Source: an uncultured Porphyromonadaceae bacterium
GTDB taxonomy: Bacteria; Bacteroidota; Bacteroidia; Bacteroidales; Muribaculaceae
Assembly (NCBI GenBank): GCA_900540205.1
Contig: UQER01000006.1
Location: 1-64,000, forward strand
Direction: 5' to 3'
DNA length: 64,000 bases
Shown here: positions 1 to 9,375 of the stretch, one piece after another
Layout: every line of letters starts with the position of its first letter
Position numbering within the stretch: position 1 is the first letter of the stretch
The notes under the pieces: model-generated
The model's input: the letters and a program-made list of their open reading frames with translations, nothing else
What the model was told of the DNA's origin: nothing
Database searches by the model: none
Program-made: the position numbers and the translations under genes

Positions 1-42
1 TCCGGTTCACCGCCGTTAAGCGTATATCAGGATTTAATCTTA

Positions 43-2598
43 TCAGATCCAGCGTGTGTAAGCGAAGTCCATGCGGTGAGGCAGGTTCGGGTTCGAGGGA
101 TAGAGGCGGTAGCCATAGCGGAATACGCCTGCATCCTTCAGCTTCATGTTGAGCTGATATGTAAGCACGTTGCCTTCCTCTTTAACCACGTTGAACTGCT
201 TGGTGTAGCAGAAGTTCTCTATGCCGTCCTCTTTCTTGTACACCACGAGTTCGAGAGCAAGATCCTTGCCGAGACCGTTGGTGTCGATGATGGCACGCAC
301 GGCGAAGTCGTTGCCTGTGGTGGAGTTGGTGAGATCGGAAGCCTCGATGTCGAACACCTTGATGCCGTCCCATGCAGCTGCCACTTTCTCTTTCCATGCC
401 ACGATTTCCTTGGCAAGGGCGTAGTTGTTGGCCTGCAGTTTGTTTGAGCGGGCAGCTTCTTTGTCATAGAAGCGGTGGATGTAGTCCTCGATCATGCGCT
501 TCATTGTGAAGTGAGGTGCGATGTCGGCGATGGAGCGCTTGATATACTGTACCCACTCAGGCGAGTAGCCTTTCGAGTTCTTTGCGAAGTACAGCGGGAT
601 AATCTCGTTTTCGAGCATTGAGTAGATGGTGGCTGCATCGAGCTTGTCCTGCTGGGCCTGGTCGGTGTAGGTGCGCTTGTCTGTAAGAGCCCATCCGGCT
701 TTCTCGTTGAAACGGTAGCCTTCGTACCACCATCCGTCAAGCACGGAGAAGTTGAGCACACCGTTCATCTCGGCTTTTTCGCCGGAAGTACCGGAAGCCT
801 CGAGAGAACGTGTGGGGGTGTTCAGCCAGATGTCGACGCCGGTCACGAGGCGCTTGGCGACAATCATGTTGTAGTCTTCAAGGAAGATGATTTTGCCAAG
901 GAACTCAGGCATGCGCGAGATTTCCATGATGCGTTTGATAAGGCCCTGTCCGGCACCGTCGGCGGGGTGAGCCTTGCCGGAGAATACGAACTGCACGGGG
1001 AACTGCTCGTTGTTGACAATCTTGGAAAGACGCTCAAGGTCGGTGAACAGCAGGTGTGCGCGTTTGTAGGTGGCGAAACGGCGTGCGAAACCGATGATGA
1101 GCGCGTTGGGATTAATCTTGTCGACAATCTTCATCACTGCCGAGGGATCGCCCTGGTTGGCAAGCCACTTGGCCTTGAAGTCGCGTTTTACGAAGTTGAT
1201 GAATTTGTTCTTGAGGGTGCATCGCATGTTCCAGATCTCTTCATCCTTCACTTTGAAGATGCCTTTCCAGTTTTCAGGATCATCGGCGTGCTCGAACACT
1301 TTCGGGCCGAGTTTCTCCCAGTAGAATTCCTTCCATTCGGAAGCGGCCCATGTGGGCATGTGAACGCCGTTGGTCACGTAGCCTACATGGCTTTCCTGCC
1401 AGTTGTATCCCTTCCAGATACCTGCGAACATCTTTTTCGACACTTCGCCATGTAGCCAGCTTACACCGTTGGCTTCCTGGCATGTGTTGAGCGCGAACAC
1501 GCTCATCGAGAAACGTTCGTTGGTGTTGGGGTTCTCGCGGCCCATGTTCATGAGATCGTTCCACGAGATGCCGAGTTTCTGGGGATATTCACCCATGTAT
1601 TTGCCGAACAGGCCTTCGTCGAAGTAGTCGTGACCTGCGGGAACGGGGGTGTGAACGGTGTAGAGGCTCGATGCGCGCACCAGTTCGAGTGCGACATTGA
1701 AGTCGAGGTGCTGTTCCTGCACGTAGTCAACCAGGCGCTGGAGGTTGAGCAGAGCGGCATGGCCTTCGTTGCAGTGGTAGAGCTGGCTGTTGATGCCGAG
1801 TTTCTTGAGCATGAGGATACCGCCGATGCCGAGCAGATATTCCTGCTTGATGCGGTTTTCCCAGTCACCGCCATAGAGCTGATGGGTGATTACACGGTCG
1901 AATTCCGAGTTCATGTCGAAGTCGGTGTCCATCAGGTAGAGCTTCATGCGGCCTACGTTCACGCGCCATACGTGGCTATAGATTGTACGGCCGGGATAAG
2001 GTACCTCTACAATCATGGGGCGGCCGTTCTCTTCCATTACCTGCTCGATGGGGAGCTGGTTGAAGTTCTGCGGCTCGTAGTTGGCAATCTGCTGACCATC
2101 AACGCTGAGCGACTGTGTGAAGTAGCCGAAGCGATAAAGGAAGCCTACGGCTGTCATGGGTACGCAGCTGTCGGATGCCTCTTTGATGTAGTCGCCTGCA
2201 AGTACGCCAAGACCACCGGAATAGATTTTCAGGGCGTTGCACAGGCCGTATTCCATAGAGAAATAGGAAACCGAAGGGATATCGGTGCGCATGGGCTTGG
2301 CCATGTACTCTTTGAACGATTTATAGACGTGCTCGATACGAGCCATCATTTCGGGGTCTGCAATCACTTCGTCCAGACGTTCGGATGAGAGATGCTGCAG
2401 CAGGATCACGGGGTTTTCACCCGAGCTGCGCCACATGTCGGGGTTGAGGTCGCGGAACAGGGCTTTTGCCTCGCTGTTCCATACCCACCAGAGGTTTTTG
2501 GCAATCTCCTCAAGGTGTTTGAGCTTTGAGGGGAGATCGGATGTTACCGTAAGGTCGCGCCACGCTGGGGCGTTTGTGTTGCTAACTTGAAGTTTCAT
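43..2598 (-). CDS. glgP: alpha-glucan (glycogen) phosphorylase, GT35
   Basis: Releases glucose-1-phosphate from glycogen or maltodextrin by phosphorolysis in the cytoplasm, with a PLP cofactor. The protein has 851 residues and is of the bacterial short type, with an N-terminal DUF3417-like segment (LEEIAKNLWWVWN). The substrate-binding core (CNEGHAALL, VHTPVPAGHD) is followed by the PLP-site region EASGTSGEKAEMNG, with the likely cofactor lysine near residue 607. The gene lies 84 bp behind the glycogen synthase on the same strand and has no clear promoter of its own, so co-transcription is likely. Synthase and phosphorylase together form a store-and-release pair. The family call is firm; which glucan it prefers cannot be read from sequence. 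Confidence 0.95.
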   Translation of the reverse strand: MKLQVSNTNAPAWRDLTVTSDLPSKLKHLEEIAKNLWWVWNSEAKALFRDLNPDMWRSSGENPVILLQHLSSERLDEVIADPEMMARIEHVYKSFKEYMAKPMRTDIPSVSYFSMEYGLCNALKIYSGGLGVLAGDYIKEASDSCVPMTAVGFLYRFGYFTQSLSVDGQQIANYEPQNFNQLPIEQVMEENGRPMIVEVPYPGRTIYSHVWRVNVGRMKLYLMDTDFDMNSEFDRVITHQLYGGDWENRIKQEYLLGIGGILMLKKLGINSQLYHCNEGHAALLNLQRLVDYVQEQHLDFNVALELVRASSLYTVHTPVPAGHDYFDEGLFGKYMGEYPQKLGISWNDLMNMGRENPNTNERFSMSVFALNTCQEANGVSWLHGEVSKKMFAGIWKGYNWQESHVGYVTNGVHMPTWAASEWKEFYWEKLGPKVFEHADDPENWKGIFKVKDEEIWNMRCTLKNKFINFVKRDFKAKWLANQGDPSAVMKIVDKINPNALIIGFARRFATYKRAHLLFTDLERLSKIVNNEQFPVQFVFSGKAHPADGAGQGLIKRIMEISRMPEFLGKIIFLEDYNMIVAKRLVTGVDIWLNTPTRSLEASGTSGEKAEMNGVLNFSVLDGWWYEGYRFNEKAGWALTDKRTYTDQAQQDKLDAATIYSMLENEIIPLYFAKNSKGYSPEWVQYIKRSIADIAPHFTMKRMIEDYIHRFYDKEAARSNKLQANNYALAKEIVAWKEKVAAAWDGIKVFDIEASDLTNSTTGNDFAVRAIIDTNGLGKDLALELVVYKKEDGIENFCYTKQFNVVKEEGNVLTYQLNMKLKDAGVFRYGYRLYPSNPNLPHRMDFAYTRWI

Positions 2599-2682
2599 GT
2601 TGTAGCTTGTAAATATACGATATAATTTCTATTTCAATATAGTTGTGACATCTTGTTTATGTAGTGTGTCTGCTGAGTCCGG

Positions 2683-4347
2683 TCAGTTTACGCGTCGCCG
2701 GTCGGCTGCAGACAGGGCTTTGCGGAACGCTTCTATATAATATGTGATGAAATAGTTCCATTCGGCCTTGTCAGCTGTGTCGCGTGCGGCCTTAGAGGCG
2801 CGTTCGCGATATTCGTCGGTTGCATTTGCCAGAGTTCGCATGTCGTTTGCAAGCGCATTAACCACGTCGCAGTAATTTGAATCGCCACGCGGAATTACTT
2901 CAACGCCGCTGACAGCGAAGTCGCTCTTTGACGATTCAAGAATCCATTGTCCGAATCCGGAAAGTGAGGTTGTGACGGTTGGGATGCCGAACGCCACGCT
3001 TTCAAGCGGGGTGTAGCCCCAGGGCTCGTAATACGAGGGGAATGCCGTGGCGTCCAAACCGCACAGCACCTCGTAATAATCCATGTTCAGCAATCCGTCG
3101 TTGCCGTTGAGATAGCAGGGTATGTAGACCACCTGTACCTTAGCATCGGCGTTGCTGTTGAACTGCAGCTGACGGATGCGGTTGAGGATGGCATCGTGGT
3201 CAGGATTGTTGAGTTCATGTGTGATGTAGGGTTCTGCCAGGGGTGCAGTCTGTTTGACATTGCCTGCGGCAAGCACTGCGTTGAGGTCCTGCCGGGGCTG
3301 CTTCATCCATGCGGGAACAAGGATGAACGCAAGTACCGGTTTTGAGGCCGGAACGTTCTCCAGCTGTTTCACAGCATCGAGAAAAACATCTATCCCCTTG
3401 TTGCGGTATTCGCAGCGTCCGGAGGTCGCAATTATGAATGTGCCGGGGGCTGACGCTTGTCCGGTCAGGGCCGATGCGACATTCAGCAGAGCCTCGCGAG
3501 CTGTTTGGCGTGCGCGTTTGGCTTTCACCTTTACCGGTGCGAGGTCGCCCTGAAAGCCGTTGGGAGTCACCACATCTGGACGGCGGTCAAGCAGTTGTTC
3601 GCATTCAATGGCCGTGATGTTGCTGACTGTGGTGAAACAGTCGGCATTATGTGCGGCGGCTTTTTCCAGTGAATGCTTTGACTGCATGTTGAGCTCCTGT
3701 GCCATCTGGTCACCGTTGTAGGCGGGGAGATAGTCGTAAAGGGGCTTGCCGTTACCGCATATGCTTCGGCCTATGGATGTGGCGTGGGTTGTGAAAATTG
3801 TGCCGACATAGGGAAGTTTCCAGCGGGTGTACAGCAGGCCCATGCCAGTTGTCCACTCGTCAAAATGCGCAAGCACGTTCTTGTGGCGCAGACGCTTGTG
3901 GTTGCAGATGCTTTCGATGACAATACCGGCGGCAAGTGCAAAGCAGCATGCCTCATCGTAATCACCGTAGCCGTGCAGGGAGTCTACCCCAAACCGTTCC
4001 CACATTTCACCGTAATACGAGTCCTTGGCCTGGAACACCCCGTCGAATTTGACAAGAACCACAACGGGTTTGCCGGGAATGTTCCACCGCCCTACTCTGA
4101 CCGAAATGCCGAAGGGAAGCTCCGCCTTGTCTTTCCACTGGCGCAGCAACGAGGGTACTTCTGTAAAATATGGCGAGGGGGAAGTTTCGGACCAAACATC
4201 GGGCCCGATGAAAATCACTTTGTCTTTGTACAAGTTTTGGAGTGTCTGGGCTTTGGTAGAAAGCACTGTGTAGATGCCTCCTACTTTGTTGCACACTTCC
4301 CAACTTGTTTCGAAAACCAAATCAAGATTTACGTGATCCAATTTCAT
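2683..4347 (-). CDS. glycogen synthase, GT3 (eukaryotic-type) family
   Basis: Extends alpha-1,4-glucan chains from a nucleotide sugar. The N-terminus (ETSWEVCNKVGGIYTVLSTKA) and the C-terminal donor-site region (FPSYYEPWGYTPLESVAFG, containing the paired glutamates) are those of the GT3 family known from yeast and animal glycogen synthases, not the GT5 GlgA of most bacteria. GT3 enzymes are known in Bacteroidetes. The frame is open up to 4401, but I chose the methionine at 4347 (MKLDHVNLDLVFETSW) because the 18 residues before it are not family-like; the product is then 554 residues. Regulation by sugar phosphates, known for eukaryotic members, is not evident from the sequence. glgP follows 84 bp downstream. 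Confidence 0.92.
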   Translation of the reverse strand: MKLDHVNLDLVFETSWEVCNKVGGIYTVLSTKAQTLQNLYKDKVIFIGPDVWSETSPSPYFTEVPSLLRQWKDKAELPFGISVRVGRWNIPGKPVVVLVKFDGVFQAKDSYYGEMWERFGVDSLHGYGDYDEACCFALAAGIVIESICNHKRLRHKNVLAHFDEWTTGMGLLYTRWKLPYVGTIFTTHATSIGRSICGNGKPLYDYLPAYNGDQMAQELNMQSKHSLEKAAAHNADCFTTVSNITAIECEQLLDRRPDVVTPNGFQGDLAPVKVKAKRARQTAREALLNVASALTGQASAPGTFIIATSGRCEYRNKGIDVFLDAVKQLENVPASKPVLAFILVPAWMKQPRQDLNAVLAAGNVKQTAPLAEPYITHELNNPDHDAILNRIRQLQFNSNADAKVQVVYIPCYLNGNDGLLNMDYYEVLCGLDATAFPSYYEPWGYTPLESVAFGIPTVTTSLSGFGQWILESSKSDFAVSGVEVIPRGDSNYCDVVNALANDMRTLANATDEYRERASKAARDTADKAEWNYFITYYIEAFRKALSAADRRRVN

Positions 4348-4456
4348 AACAATCTTCTTAATCGGCATTCCTGTTCCGCATGAATCTTGTGTCAGAGCCA
4401 CAAAGGCGGACAGGCATGCAGGTAAAAAAATGTCAACTATTTTATGTTTTAGGGTG

Positions 4457-4464
4457 CAAAGATA
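4457..4464 (-). promoter_or_regulatory. sigma-ABfr -7 box for the glycogen synthase operon
   Basis: On the reverse strand this reads TATCTTTG, a full match to the Bacteroidetes -7 consensus TAnnTTTG. Transcription would start near 4450, leaving a leader of about 100 nt before the chosen start at 4347. The 378 bp between the synthase and the divergent pullulanase are AT-rich and hold nothing else beyond this box and the pullulanase promoter. Confidence 0.6.
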
Positions 4465-4589
4465 GCGTAAATTTTCGAATCAGACGTAAAAAGATTTGAC
4501 TAATTTGTGTTTTGGCGTTATATTTTAGTTGCGTTAGTATGCGTGATTTGTGACAAATTATATTAATAGACTGGATATGCCGAACGATT

Positions 4590-4621
4590 TTTGCACTTTT
4601 GGAATGAAAAAGCTATATTTG
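4590..4621 (+). promoter_or_regulatory. sigma-ABfr promoter for pullulanase
   Basis: TTTG at 4590-4593, a 20-nt spacer, then TATATTTG at 4614-4621: a complete -33/-7 pair. It faces the pullulanase gene, whose ATG at 4726 would lie about 100 nt after the start of transcription. Confidence 0.65.
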
Positions 4622-4725
4622 CAAATGAAAAAGAGCCGATTAACTTATGTGTGGCAAATTGCGCCACATGTTCCATGATAATTAATAAAAAGTTTTTTAC
4701 TTACATTTACACCATTTAAAAAATA

Positions 4726-6783
4726 ATGAAAAACCTGATGACCAACCTTTGTCTGGGTTCAGTGTTCGCCACATGCGCTCTGTCGCACCAGGCGGGGGCG
4801 GGGGCCAATGCTGCTGATAACAATGTGACCCCCGATGCCCGTTATGCATCATTACCGGTATACCGTGGTGACGACCTTGGCTTGACTTTTTCCGGCAACG
4901 AGGCGAAATTCCGGTTGTGGTCGCCTGAAGCTGAAGCTGTGAAACTGCGAATTTATAAGAACGCCCGTGGTGGCGATGCCATGGAAACTCTTGACATGCA
5001 GAAAGCTGAGAACGGAACATGGGTAGCTTCGCTCTCTCCTGCTCCATTTGGCAAGTTCTACACCTTCCAGATTCTTCACAATGGCCGCTGGCTGCAGGAA
5101 ACTCCCGGTATCTGGCCCAAAGCTGTTGGGATAAATGGCGAGCGTGCGGCGGTGATTGATGCTGACGCAGTGGCACCCGAGGGATGGGCTAATGACAAGG
5201 GCCCGGCGCTGAAAGCCATCAATGATGCAGTGCTTTACGAAATGCATCACCGCGATTTTTCGGTGCATCCCTCTTCAGGAATCGCCAATAAGGGTAAATT
5301 CCTTGCTCTGACAGAGGACGGCACAGTGACGCCTTTGGGCGACAAGACAGGTATCGATCACCTTAAAGAGCTTGGCGTTACACATGTCCATATCCTCCCA
5401 TCCTACGATTATAATAGCGTGGATGAGACTCAGGCTCCGCTCAATCAGTATAACTGGGGCTATGATCCCCTGAATTATAATGCCCCGGAAGGCTCATATT
5501 CAACGAACGCCAACAATCCATCCACACGTATCATGGAGATGAAACAGATGGTGAAGGCTCTCCATGATGCCGGTATCGGCGTGGTGATGGATGTAGTGTA
5601 TAATCACACGGCGCAGAACGACGATTCAAACTTCTCGCTCACTGCTCCTGGTTATTTTTACCGCCACCGTGCCGACGGCAGCTACAGCGATGCATCCGGT
5701 TGCGGCAATGAGACTGCATCCGAACGGACCATGATGGGCGATTATATTGTTAATTCGGTGAAATATTGGGCAAAGGAGTTCCATATTGATGGCTTCCGTT
5801 TCGACCTTATGGCCATTCACGACACTGAAACCATGAACCGTGTGGCTTCGGAGCTGAAGAAAATCAATCCCGACATATTTGTGTATGGTGAAGGGTGGAC
5901 AGCCGGCGATTCCCCCCTCCCCGTCGAGCGGCGTGCGTTGAAAGAGAACGTTGCGAAAATGGAAGGCATAGCCGTTTTCTCGGATGATATACGAGATGCC
6001 GTCAAGGGGCATTATTCCGACGCCGCCGACCGCGGTTTCGCTACCGGTAAGCCTGCCCTGGAAGAGACCGTGAAGATTGGCATCGTGGCGTCCACTGCTC
6101 ATCCTCAGGTGGATTATTCCAAAGGCAACAACTCTAAATTCGCATACGCGTCCTCCCCTCGTCAGATTATCAATTATGTGTCGTGTCACGATGATCTTAC
6201 CCTGACTGACAAACTGGCAAAATCCATGCCCGGCGCATCGGAGGCAGAGCGTCAGCGTGCCGCCCGTCTGGCTCAGACCATTGTGTTCACCTCGCAGGGC
6301 ACCCCGTTCATGTTTGCCGGTGAGGAGGTGTTCCGTAACAAGAAAGGCGTACACAATTCCTATAAGTCGCCCGATTCGGTCAATGCCATCGACTGGACCC
6401 TGAAACATGTAAATGCCGATCAGTTCAATTATTATAAGGAGTTGATTAAACTGAGAAAGTCCCATCCTGCATTCCGCATGACCACAGCTGAGGAGGTGGC
6501 ACGTCACATCAAGTTTGACAAGACAGACAAAGATAATCTCGTATCATATTCCATCGTGGGGAATGCCAATGGGGATGACTGGAAAGAAATCAAACTGGTG
6601 TTCAACGGCTCGGATGACGATGTGGACGTAAAGCTTCCCAAAGGCGACTGGCTGGTTGTGGCTCGAGACGGCCAGCTGAGAGCTGACGGACTTCGCGATG
6701 CTGCAGGCAATGAGCAGCGCGTGTGCGGCGGCGTCACTAAGGTGCCTCATCGTTCCGCCTTGATTCTCGCAAAAGAGAAATAA
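4726..6783 (+). CDS. pulA: type I pullulanase (GH13, CBM48), secreted
   Basis: Debranching enzyme that cleaves alpha-1,6 links in pullulan, glycogen or amylopectin. A signal peptide (about residues 1-29) is followed by a CBM48-type beta domain (about 45-130, FRLWSPEAEAVKLRIY) and the GH13 barrel. Catalytic residues are visible: the nucleophile Asp360 in GFRFDLM, the acid/base Glu389 in YGEGW, and Asp489 in SCHDD. The motif YNWGYDPLNYNAPEGSYS is diagnostic of type I pullulanases. At 685 residues it is a normal compact form. It is divergent from the glycogen synthase/phosphorylase genes. The signal peptide puts it in the periplasm or outside, so it may act on dietary glucans rather than on the cell's own glycogen; that is inference. 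No lipobox is seen. Confidence 0.93.
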   Translation: MKNLMTNLCLGSVFATCALSHQAGAGANAADNNVTPDARYASLPVYRGDDLGLTFSGNEAKFRLWSPEAEAVKLRIYKNARGGDAMETLDMQKAENGTWVASLSPAPFGKFYTFQILHNGRWLQETPGIWPKAVGINGERAAVIDADAVAPEGWANDKGPALKAINDAVLYEMHHRDFSVHPSSGIANKGKFLALTEDGTVTPLGDKTGIDHLKELGVTHVHILPSYDYNSVDETQAPLNQYNWGYDPLNYNAPEGSYSTNANNPSTRIMEMKQMVKALHDAGIGVVMDVVYNHTAQNDDSNFSLTAPGYFYRHRADGSYSDASGCGNETASERTMMGDYIVNSVKYWAKEFHIDGFRFDLMAIHDTETMNRVASELKKINPDIFVYGEGWTAGDSPLPVERRALKENVAKMEGIAVFSDDIRDAVKGHYSDAADRGFATGKPALEETVKIGIVASTAHPQVDYSKGNNSKFAYASSPRQIINYVSCHDDLTLTDKLAKSMPGASEAERQRAARLAQTIVFTSQGTPFMFAGEEVFRNKKGVHNSYKSPDSVNAIDWTLKHVNADQFNYYKELIKLRKSHPAFRMTTAEEVARHIKFDKTDKDNLVSYSIVGNANGDDWKEIKLVFNGSDDDVDVKLPKGDWLVVARDGQLRADGLRDAAGNEQRVCGGVTKVPHRSALILAKEK

Positions 6784-6813
6784 AGGGTTATCGTCGTTTC
6801 TCTGACTGTAATA

Positions 6814-6870
6814 AAAACCGACAACCTCCGGCGTGCAAGCTTGTGCTTGTGTCCGGAGGTTGTCGGTTTT
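6814..6870. terminator. bidirectional intrinsic terminator
   Basis: An 18-bp perfect inverted repeat (6814-6831 with 6853-6870) around a 21-nt loop. Its arms begin with AAAA and end with TTTT, so it can stop transcription from pullulanase and from the convergent gene at 6893. Confidence 0.85.
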
Positions 6871-6892
6871 CTTACGAGATAAATGTCGGCGC

Positions 6893-7741
6893 TTAATTCA
6901 TCCGCAGGCTGTTGTCCTCTTCTGAATACGGTACATATTCAATCCATTCGTAGTCTGATTCAAGGGCCGGACGTTTCACTTCATACGTCTCGCCGCACCC
7001 GTTGAGCAGAATTTGGTCAGGCTCAAACGAAATCAGCGACCAGTATATACCGCCATCCAGATTGAAGGTGCATGCGTTGGGCTGGAATTTCGTGTTGTCT
7101 ATTTCAAGGTCATTACGCGTTATGTTGAAATTGTCCGGTTCAATCTGCATGGTGTATTCATTGGTGTTCTGATTTTTCATCATGCGGATATTCTGGAAGA
7201 ACAGGGTGCCGTTATTGTTGTTCCTTGTAGCGGCGGCACGGATATACACCATTGCCGGACTTACCATGTACACAAACATATGGCGATTTGTATTCACCTC
7301 GCAATAGGTCATGTCGTCAGATAAGCCATATCCGGCACCGAGCCGCCATTCCTGCAGGCATTTTCCTACATTGAATTTTGATTTGCATTGTTCCTTTTCG
7401 TACGGTTGGACAATCTTTATGTCCTCCACTTTCTTCAATGCATGGCCGTTGATGCTTAACAATCCGTCGGCAGCCGAAATCTGAAGGGGTGCTGCATCTG
7501 ATGATGTTGTCACGGTGCCGTCTTTCTTAAAGATGGTTTTGCTTGAAATCCCCGCTGACGGCACGGCGAGGATGGCTTGCATCGTGCTGTCAGCCTGATA
7601 ATACAGGATGCAGATTGAGTCCGTCAGAACGGCCTCTGCTTTATCATTGCTCCATACACCCTTATATGGTGAAAATCCGGATGATGCGCTCGCCGAGCAT
7701 GTGGCGCCAAGAAAGATGAGGGCGCCAAGAAAATGCTTCAT
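6893..7741 (-). CDS. secreted protein of unknown function
   Basis: A 282-residue protein with a clear signal peptide (MKHFLGALIFLGATCSASAS). I recognise no family. The mature part is rich in beta-type alternation and has a YKGVWSNDKAEAVLTDS opening that resembles the start of small lipocalin-like or META-like barrels, but this is only an impression. Cysteines occur in scattered pairs (for example CKSKFNVGKC near residue 125), suggesting disulfides outside the cytoplasm. It ends convergently against pullulanase with a shared terminator, and starts 54 bp after the end of the MBL hydrolase gene on the same strand, so the two could share a transcript. Coding is supported by the signal peptide and by an unbroken frame that fills the gap. 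Confidence 0.7.
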   Translation of the reverse strand: MKHFLGALIFLGATCSASASSGFSPYKGVWSNDKAEAVLTDSICILYYQADSTMQAILAVPSAGISSKTIFKKDGTVTTSSDAAPLQISAADGLLSINGHALKKVEDIKIVQPYEKEQCKSKFNVGKCLQEWRLGAGYGLSDDMTYCEVNTNRHMFVYMVSPAMVYIRAAATRNNNNGTLFFQNIRMMKNQNTNEYTMQIEPDNFNITRNDLEIDNTKFQPNACTFNLDGGIYWSLISFEPDQILLNGCGETYEVKRPALESDYEWIEYVPYSEEDNSLRMN

Positions 7742-7795
7742 TTCAGAAATCGCGGTTAGATAATATGATATGATGAGATTGGTTGACCGTGCGTA

Positions 7796-8437
7796 TCAGT
7801 TGAAGAACGGGTTGGTGCGTTTTTCCTTGCCTATGGTTGTGGCGGGGCCATGACCGGGATAAACTACAGTATTGTCGGGGAGGTTGAACAGTCCTGTTGA
7901 AATGCTGCTAAGCAGGGTGTTGTGGTTTCCGCCCGGGAGGTCGGTGCGTCCTATGCTTCCTTGAAAAAGTGTGTCGCCGGTGAGGATGAAGGAACTTTCA
8001 GGAACGTAGTAGCACACTCCGCCAGGTGAATGCCCCGGGGTCTCGATCACCTCTATCCGCTCGTTGCCGAGCTGCAGGTGTGTGCCTGCTGAAATGAACC
8101 GGTCAATCTCAACGGGACCGAGCTTCATGGGGAGGTGGAACATTTCTGCCTGTTGTCCGCGCATTTGTCCGAGGGGAAGGTCGGCTTTGTGGGCAAGTAC
8201 AGGAGCATGGTATTTTTCCTTCAGGATGTCTATGCCGAACGTATGGTCCACATGTGCGTGGGTCAGCAATATATATCTGACGGATAGGCGGTGTGTGGCG
8301 ATAAAGTCTTCTATCAGATTTGTCTCTTCCGGATTTACCATCCCGGGGTCGACAATGGCAGCCTCATGTGAAGTGGCGTCCCATATTACATAGGTGTTTT
8401 CACCGAAAAAGTTGAATTCAAAGCGCTTTATTTCCAT
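7796..8437 (-). CDS. MBL-fold metallo-hydrolase (glyoxalase II-like)
   Basis: A zinc hydrolase of the metallo-beta-lactamase superfamily, closest in layout to short hydroxyacylglutathione hydrolase-like proteins of about 210 residues. Metal ligands are visible in LTHAHVDHTFG (HxHxDH), ETPGHSPGG, LTGDTLF and PGHGPATT. Known family members hydrolyse thioesters such as S-lactoylglutathione, but many bacterial short forms have other or unknown substrates, and glutathione is generally absent in Bacteroidales. The frame is open to 8479; the methionine at 8437 (MEIKRFEFNFFGENTYV) fits the family start, giving 213 residues. It lies 126 bp downstream of rsmG on the same strand. Confidence 0.88.
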   Translation of the reverse strand: MEIKRFEFNFFGENTYVIWDATSHEAAIVDPGMVNPEETNLIEDFIATHRLSVRYILLTHAHVDHTFGIDILKEKYHAPVLAHKADLPLGQMRGQQAEMFHLPMKLGPVEIDRFISAGTHLQLGNERIEVIETPGHSPGGVCYYVPESSFILTGDTLFQGSIGRTDLPGGNHNTLLSSISTGLFNLPDNTVVYPGHGPATTIGKEKRTNPFFN

Positions 8438-8563
8438 ATCTGTGTTATTACGATGTTCGGATAACGGGAACATTCCCATTTATTAATAACCACAAAAGCT
8501 GCTATACGTTCATTGCAGGTGTATGATGAATGTGCCTCTGCTGTATTGGTGTATATTGTAGTG

Positions 8564-9196
8564 TTAGCGCAACGGAAGATAAATCAGCTTTTTCGTCTCG
8601 AAGAACGGTTCGGTGAAATAATCCGACAGGTTGTCGACCATCGGGTCGCCTTTAGTCAGCTTCAGCTCCGTATCGAGGTCTCCCCCTTTAAGGCATATCA
8701 GCCCGTTGGGAAAGCTGTTGTGCTGCGTCAGACTGATGTTTTTGCGGATCAGAGGCACAAGATTGTTAAGTGGCATCACGGCACGGGATACAACGAAATC
8801 GAACTTTTGCCGGCATTCCGCAATGTCGCCATGCTGGAAAGTCACATTCTTTAACCCGATGGCATCGGCGATGCTTTGAGCCACCTTGATTTTCTTGCCT
8901 ATGCGGTCGATAAGATGGAAGTTGCATTCAGGAAATGCGATGGCGAGCGGTATGCCGGGGAAGCCGCCTCCGGTGCCGAGGTCAAGGAAAGTGGTGCCGT
9001 CGACAGGCTGTAGGAACTTGGCGATGGCCAGAGAATGCAGAATGTGATGCACATAGAGGTTGTCAATGTCTTTGCGTGAAATCACATTGATTTTTTCGTT
9101 CCATTCAGGATAAAGAGTGCCGAGCATGTCAAGCTGTTCGGCCTGTCGGGCGGAGAAATCAGGAAAATATGAAAGTACGGTCTGTTTGTTGTCCAT
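8564..9196 (-). CDS. rsmG: 16S rRNA (guanine527-N7)-methyltransferase
   Basis: Methylates G527 of 16S rRNA using S-adenosylmethionine. The SAM-binding motif FLDLGTGGGFPGIPLAI, followed by HLIDRIGKKIKVAQ, is characteristic of RsmG/GidB. The start at 9196 (MDNKQTVLSYFPDFSARQ) gives 210 residues, the usual size; the frame runs on to 9253, but that extension has no family similarity and would cover the promoter. It is transcribed divergently from glnS with overlapping symmetrical promoters between them. In many bacteria loss of this gene gives low-level streptomycin resistance. Confidence 0.93.
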   Translation of the reverse strand: MDNKQTVLSYFPDFSARQAEQLDMLGTLYPEWNEKINVISRKDIDNLYVHHILHSLAIAKFLQPVDGTTFLDLGTGGGFPGIPLAIAFPECNFHLIDRIGKKIKVAQSIADAIGLKNVTFQHGDIAECRQKFDFVVSRAVMPLNNLVPLIRKNISLTQHNSFPNGLICLKGGDLDTELKLTKGDPMVDNLSDYFTEPFFETKKLIYLPLR

Positions 9197-9250
9197 AACT
9201 GGTGTGGTGAGATGGCAGTGGATAAATATTGTCCCCTGCAACATATGGCA

Positions 9251-9280
9251 CAAATATACGGAGAAAAATTCGTATATTTG
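9251..9280. promoter_or_regulatory. symmetrical divergent promoter between rsmG and glnS
   Basis: A perfect 10-bp inverted repeat: CAAATATACG at 9251-9260 and CGTATATTTG at 9271-9280. Each arm contains TATATTTG, a full -7 consensus, one facing rsmG and the other glnS. The upstream region of each promoter therefore lies on the -7 box of the other, so the two polymerases should compete. Confidence 0.65.
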
Positions 9281-9375
9281 CGTTTTAAACCGGAATGCGC
9301 GGCAAAACCGGCCCTTCCGGTTTGCGAATCAGACAATAAACCAACAACATACAACCACATCACTCTTTAAAAACT

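Noticed and set aside
5626..6507. 293-residue reverse-strand frame inside pullulanase
   Set aside because: Covers the catalytic GH13 region on the other strand; no domain, no promoter.
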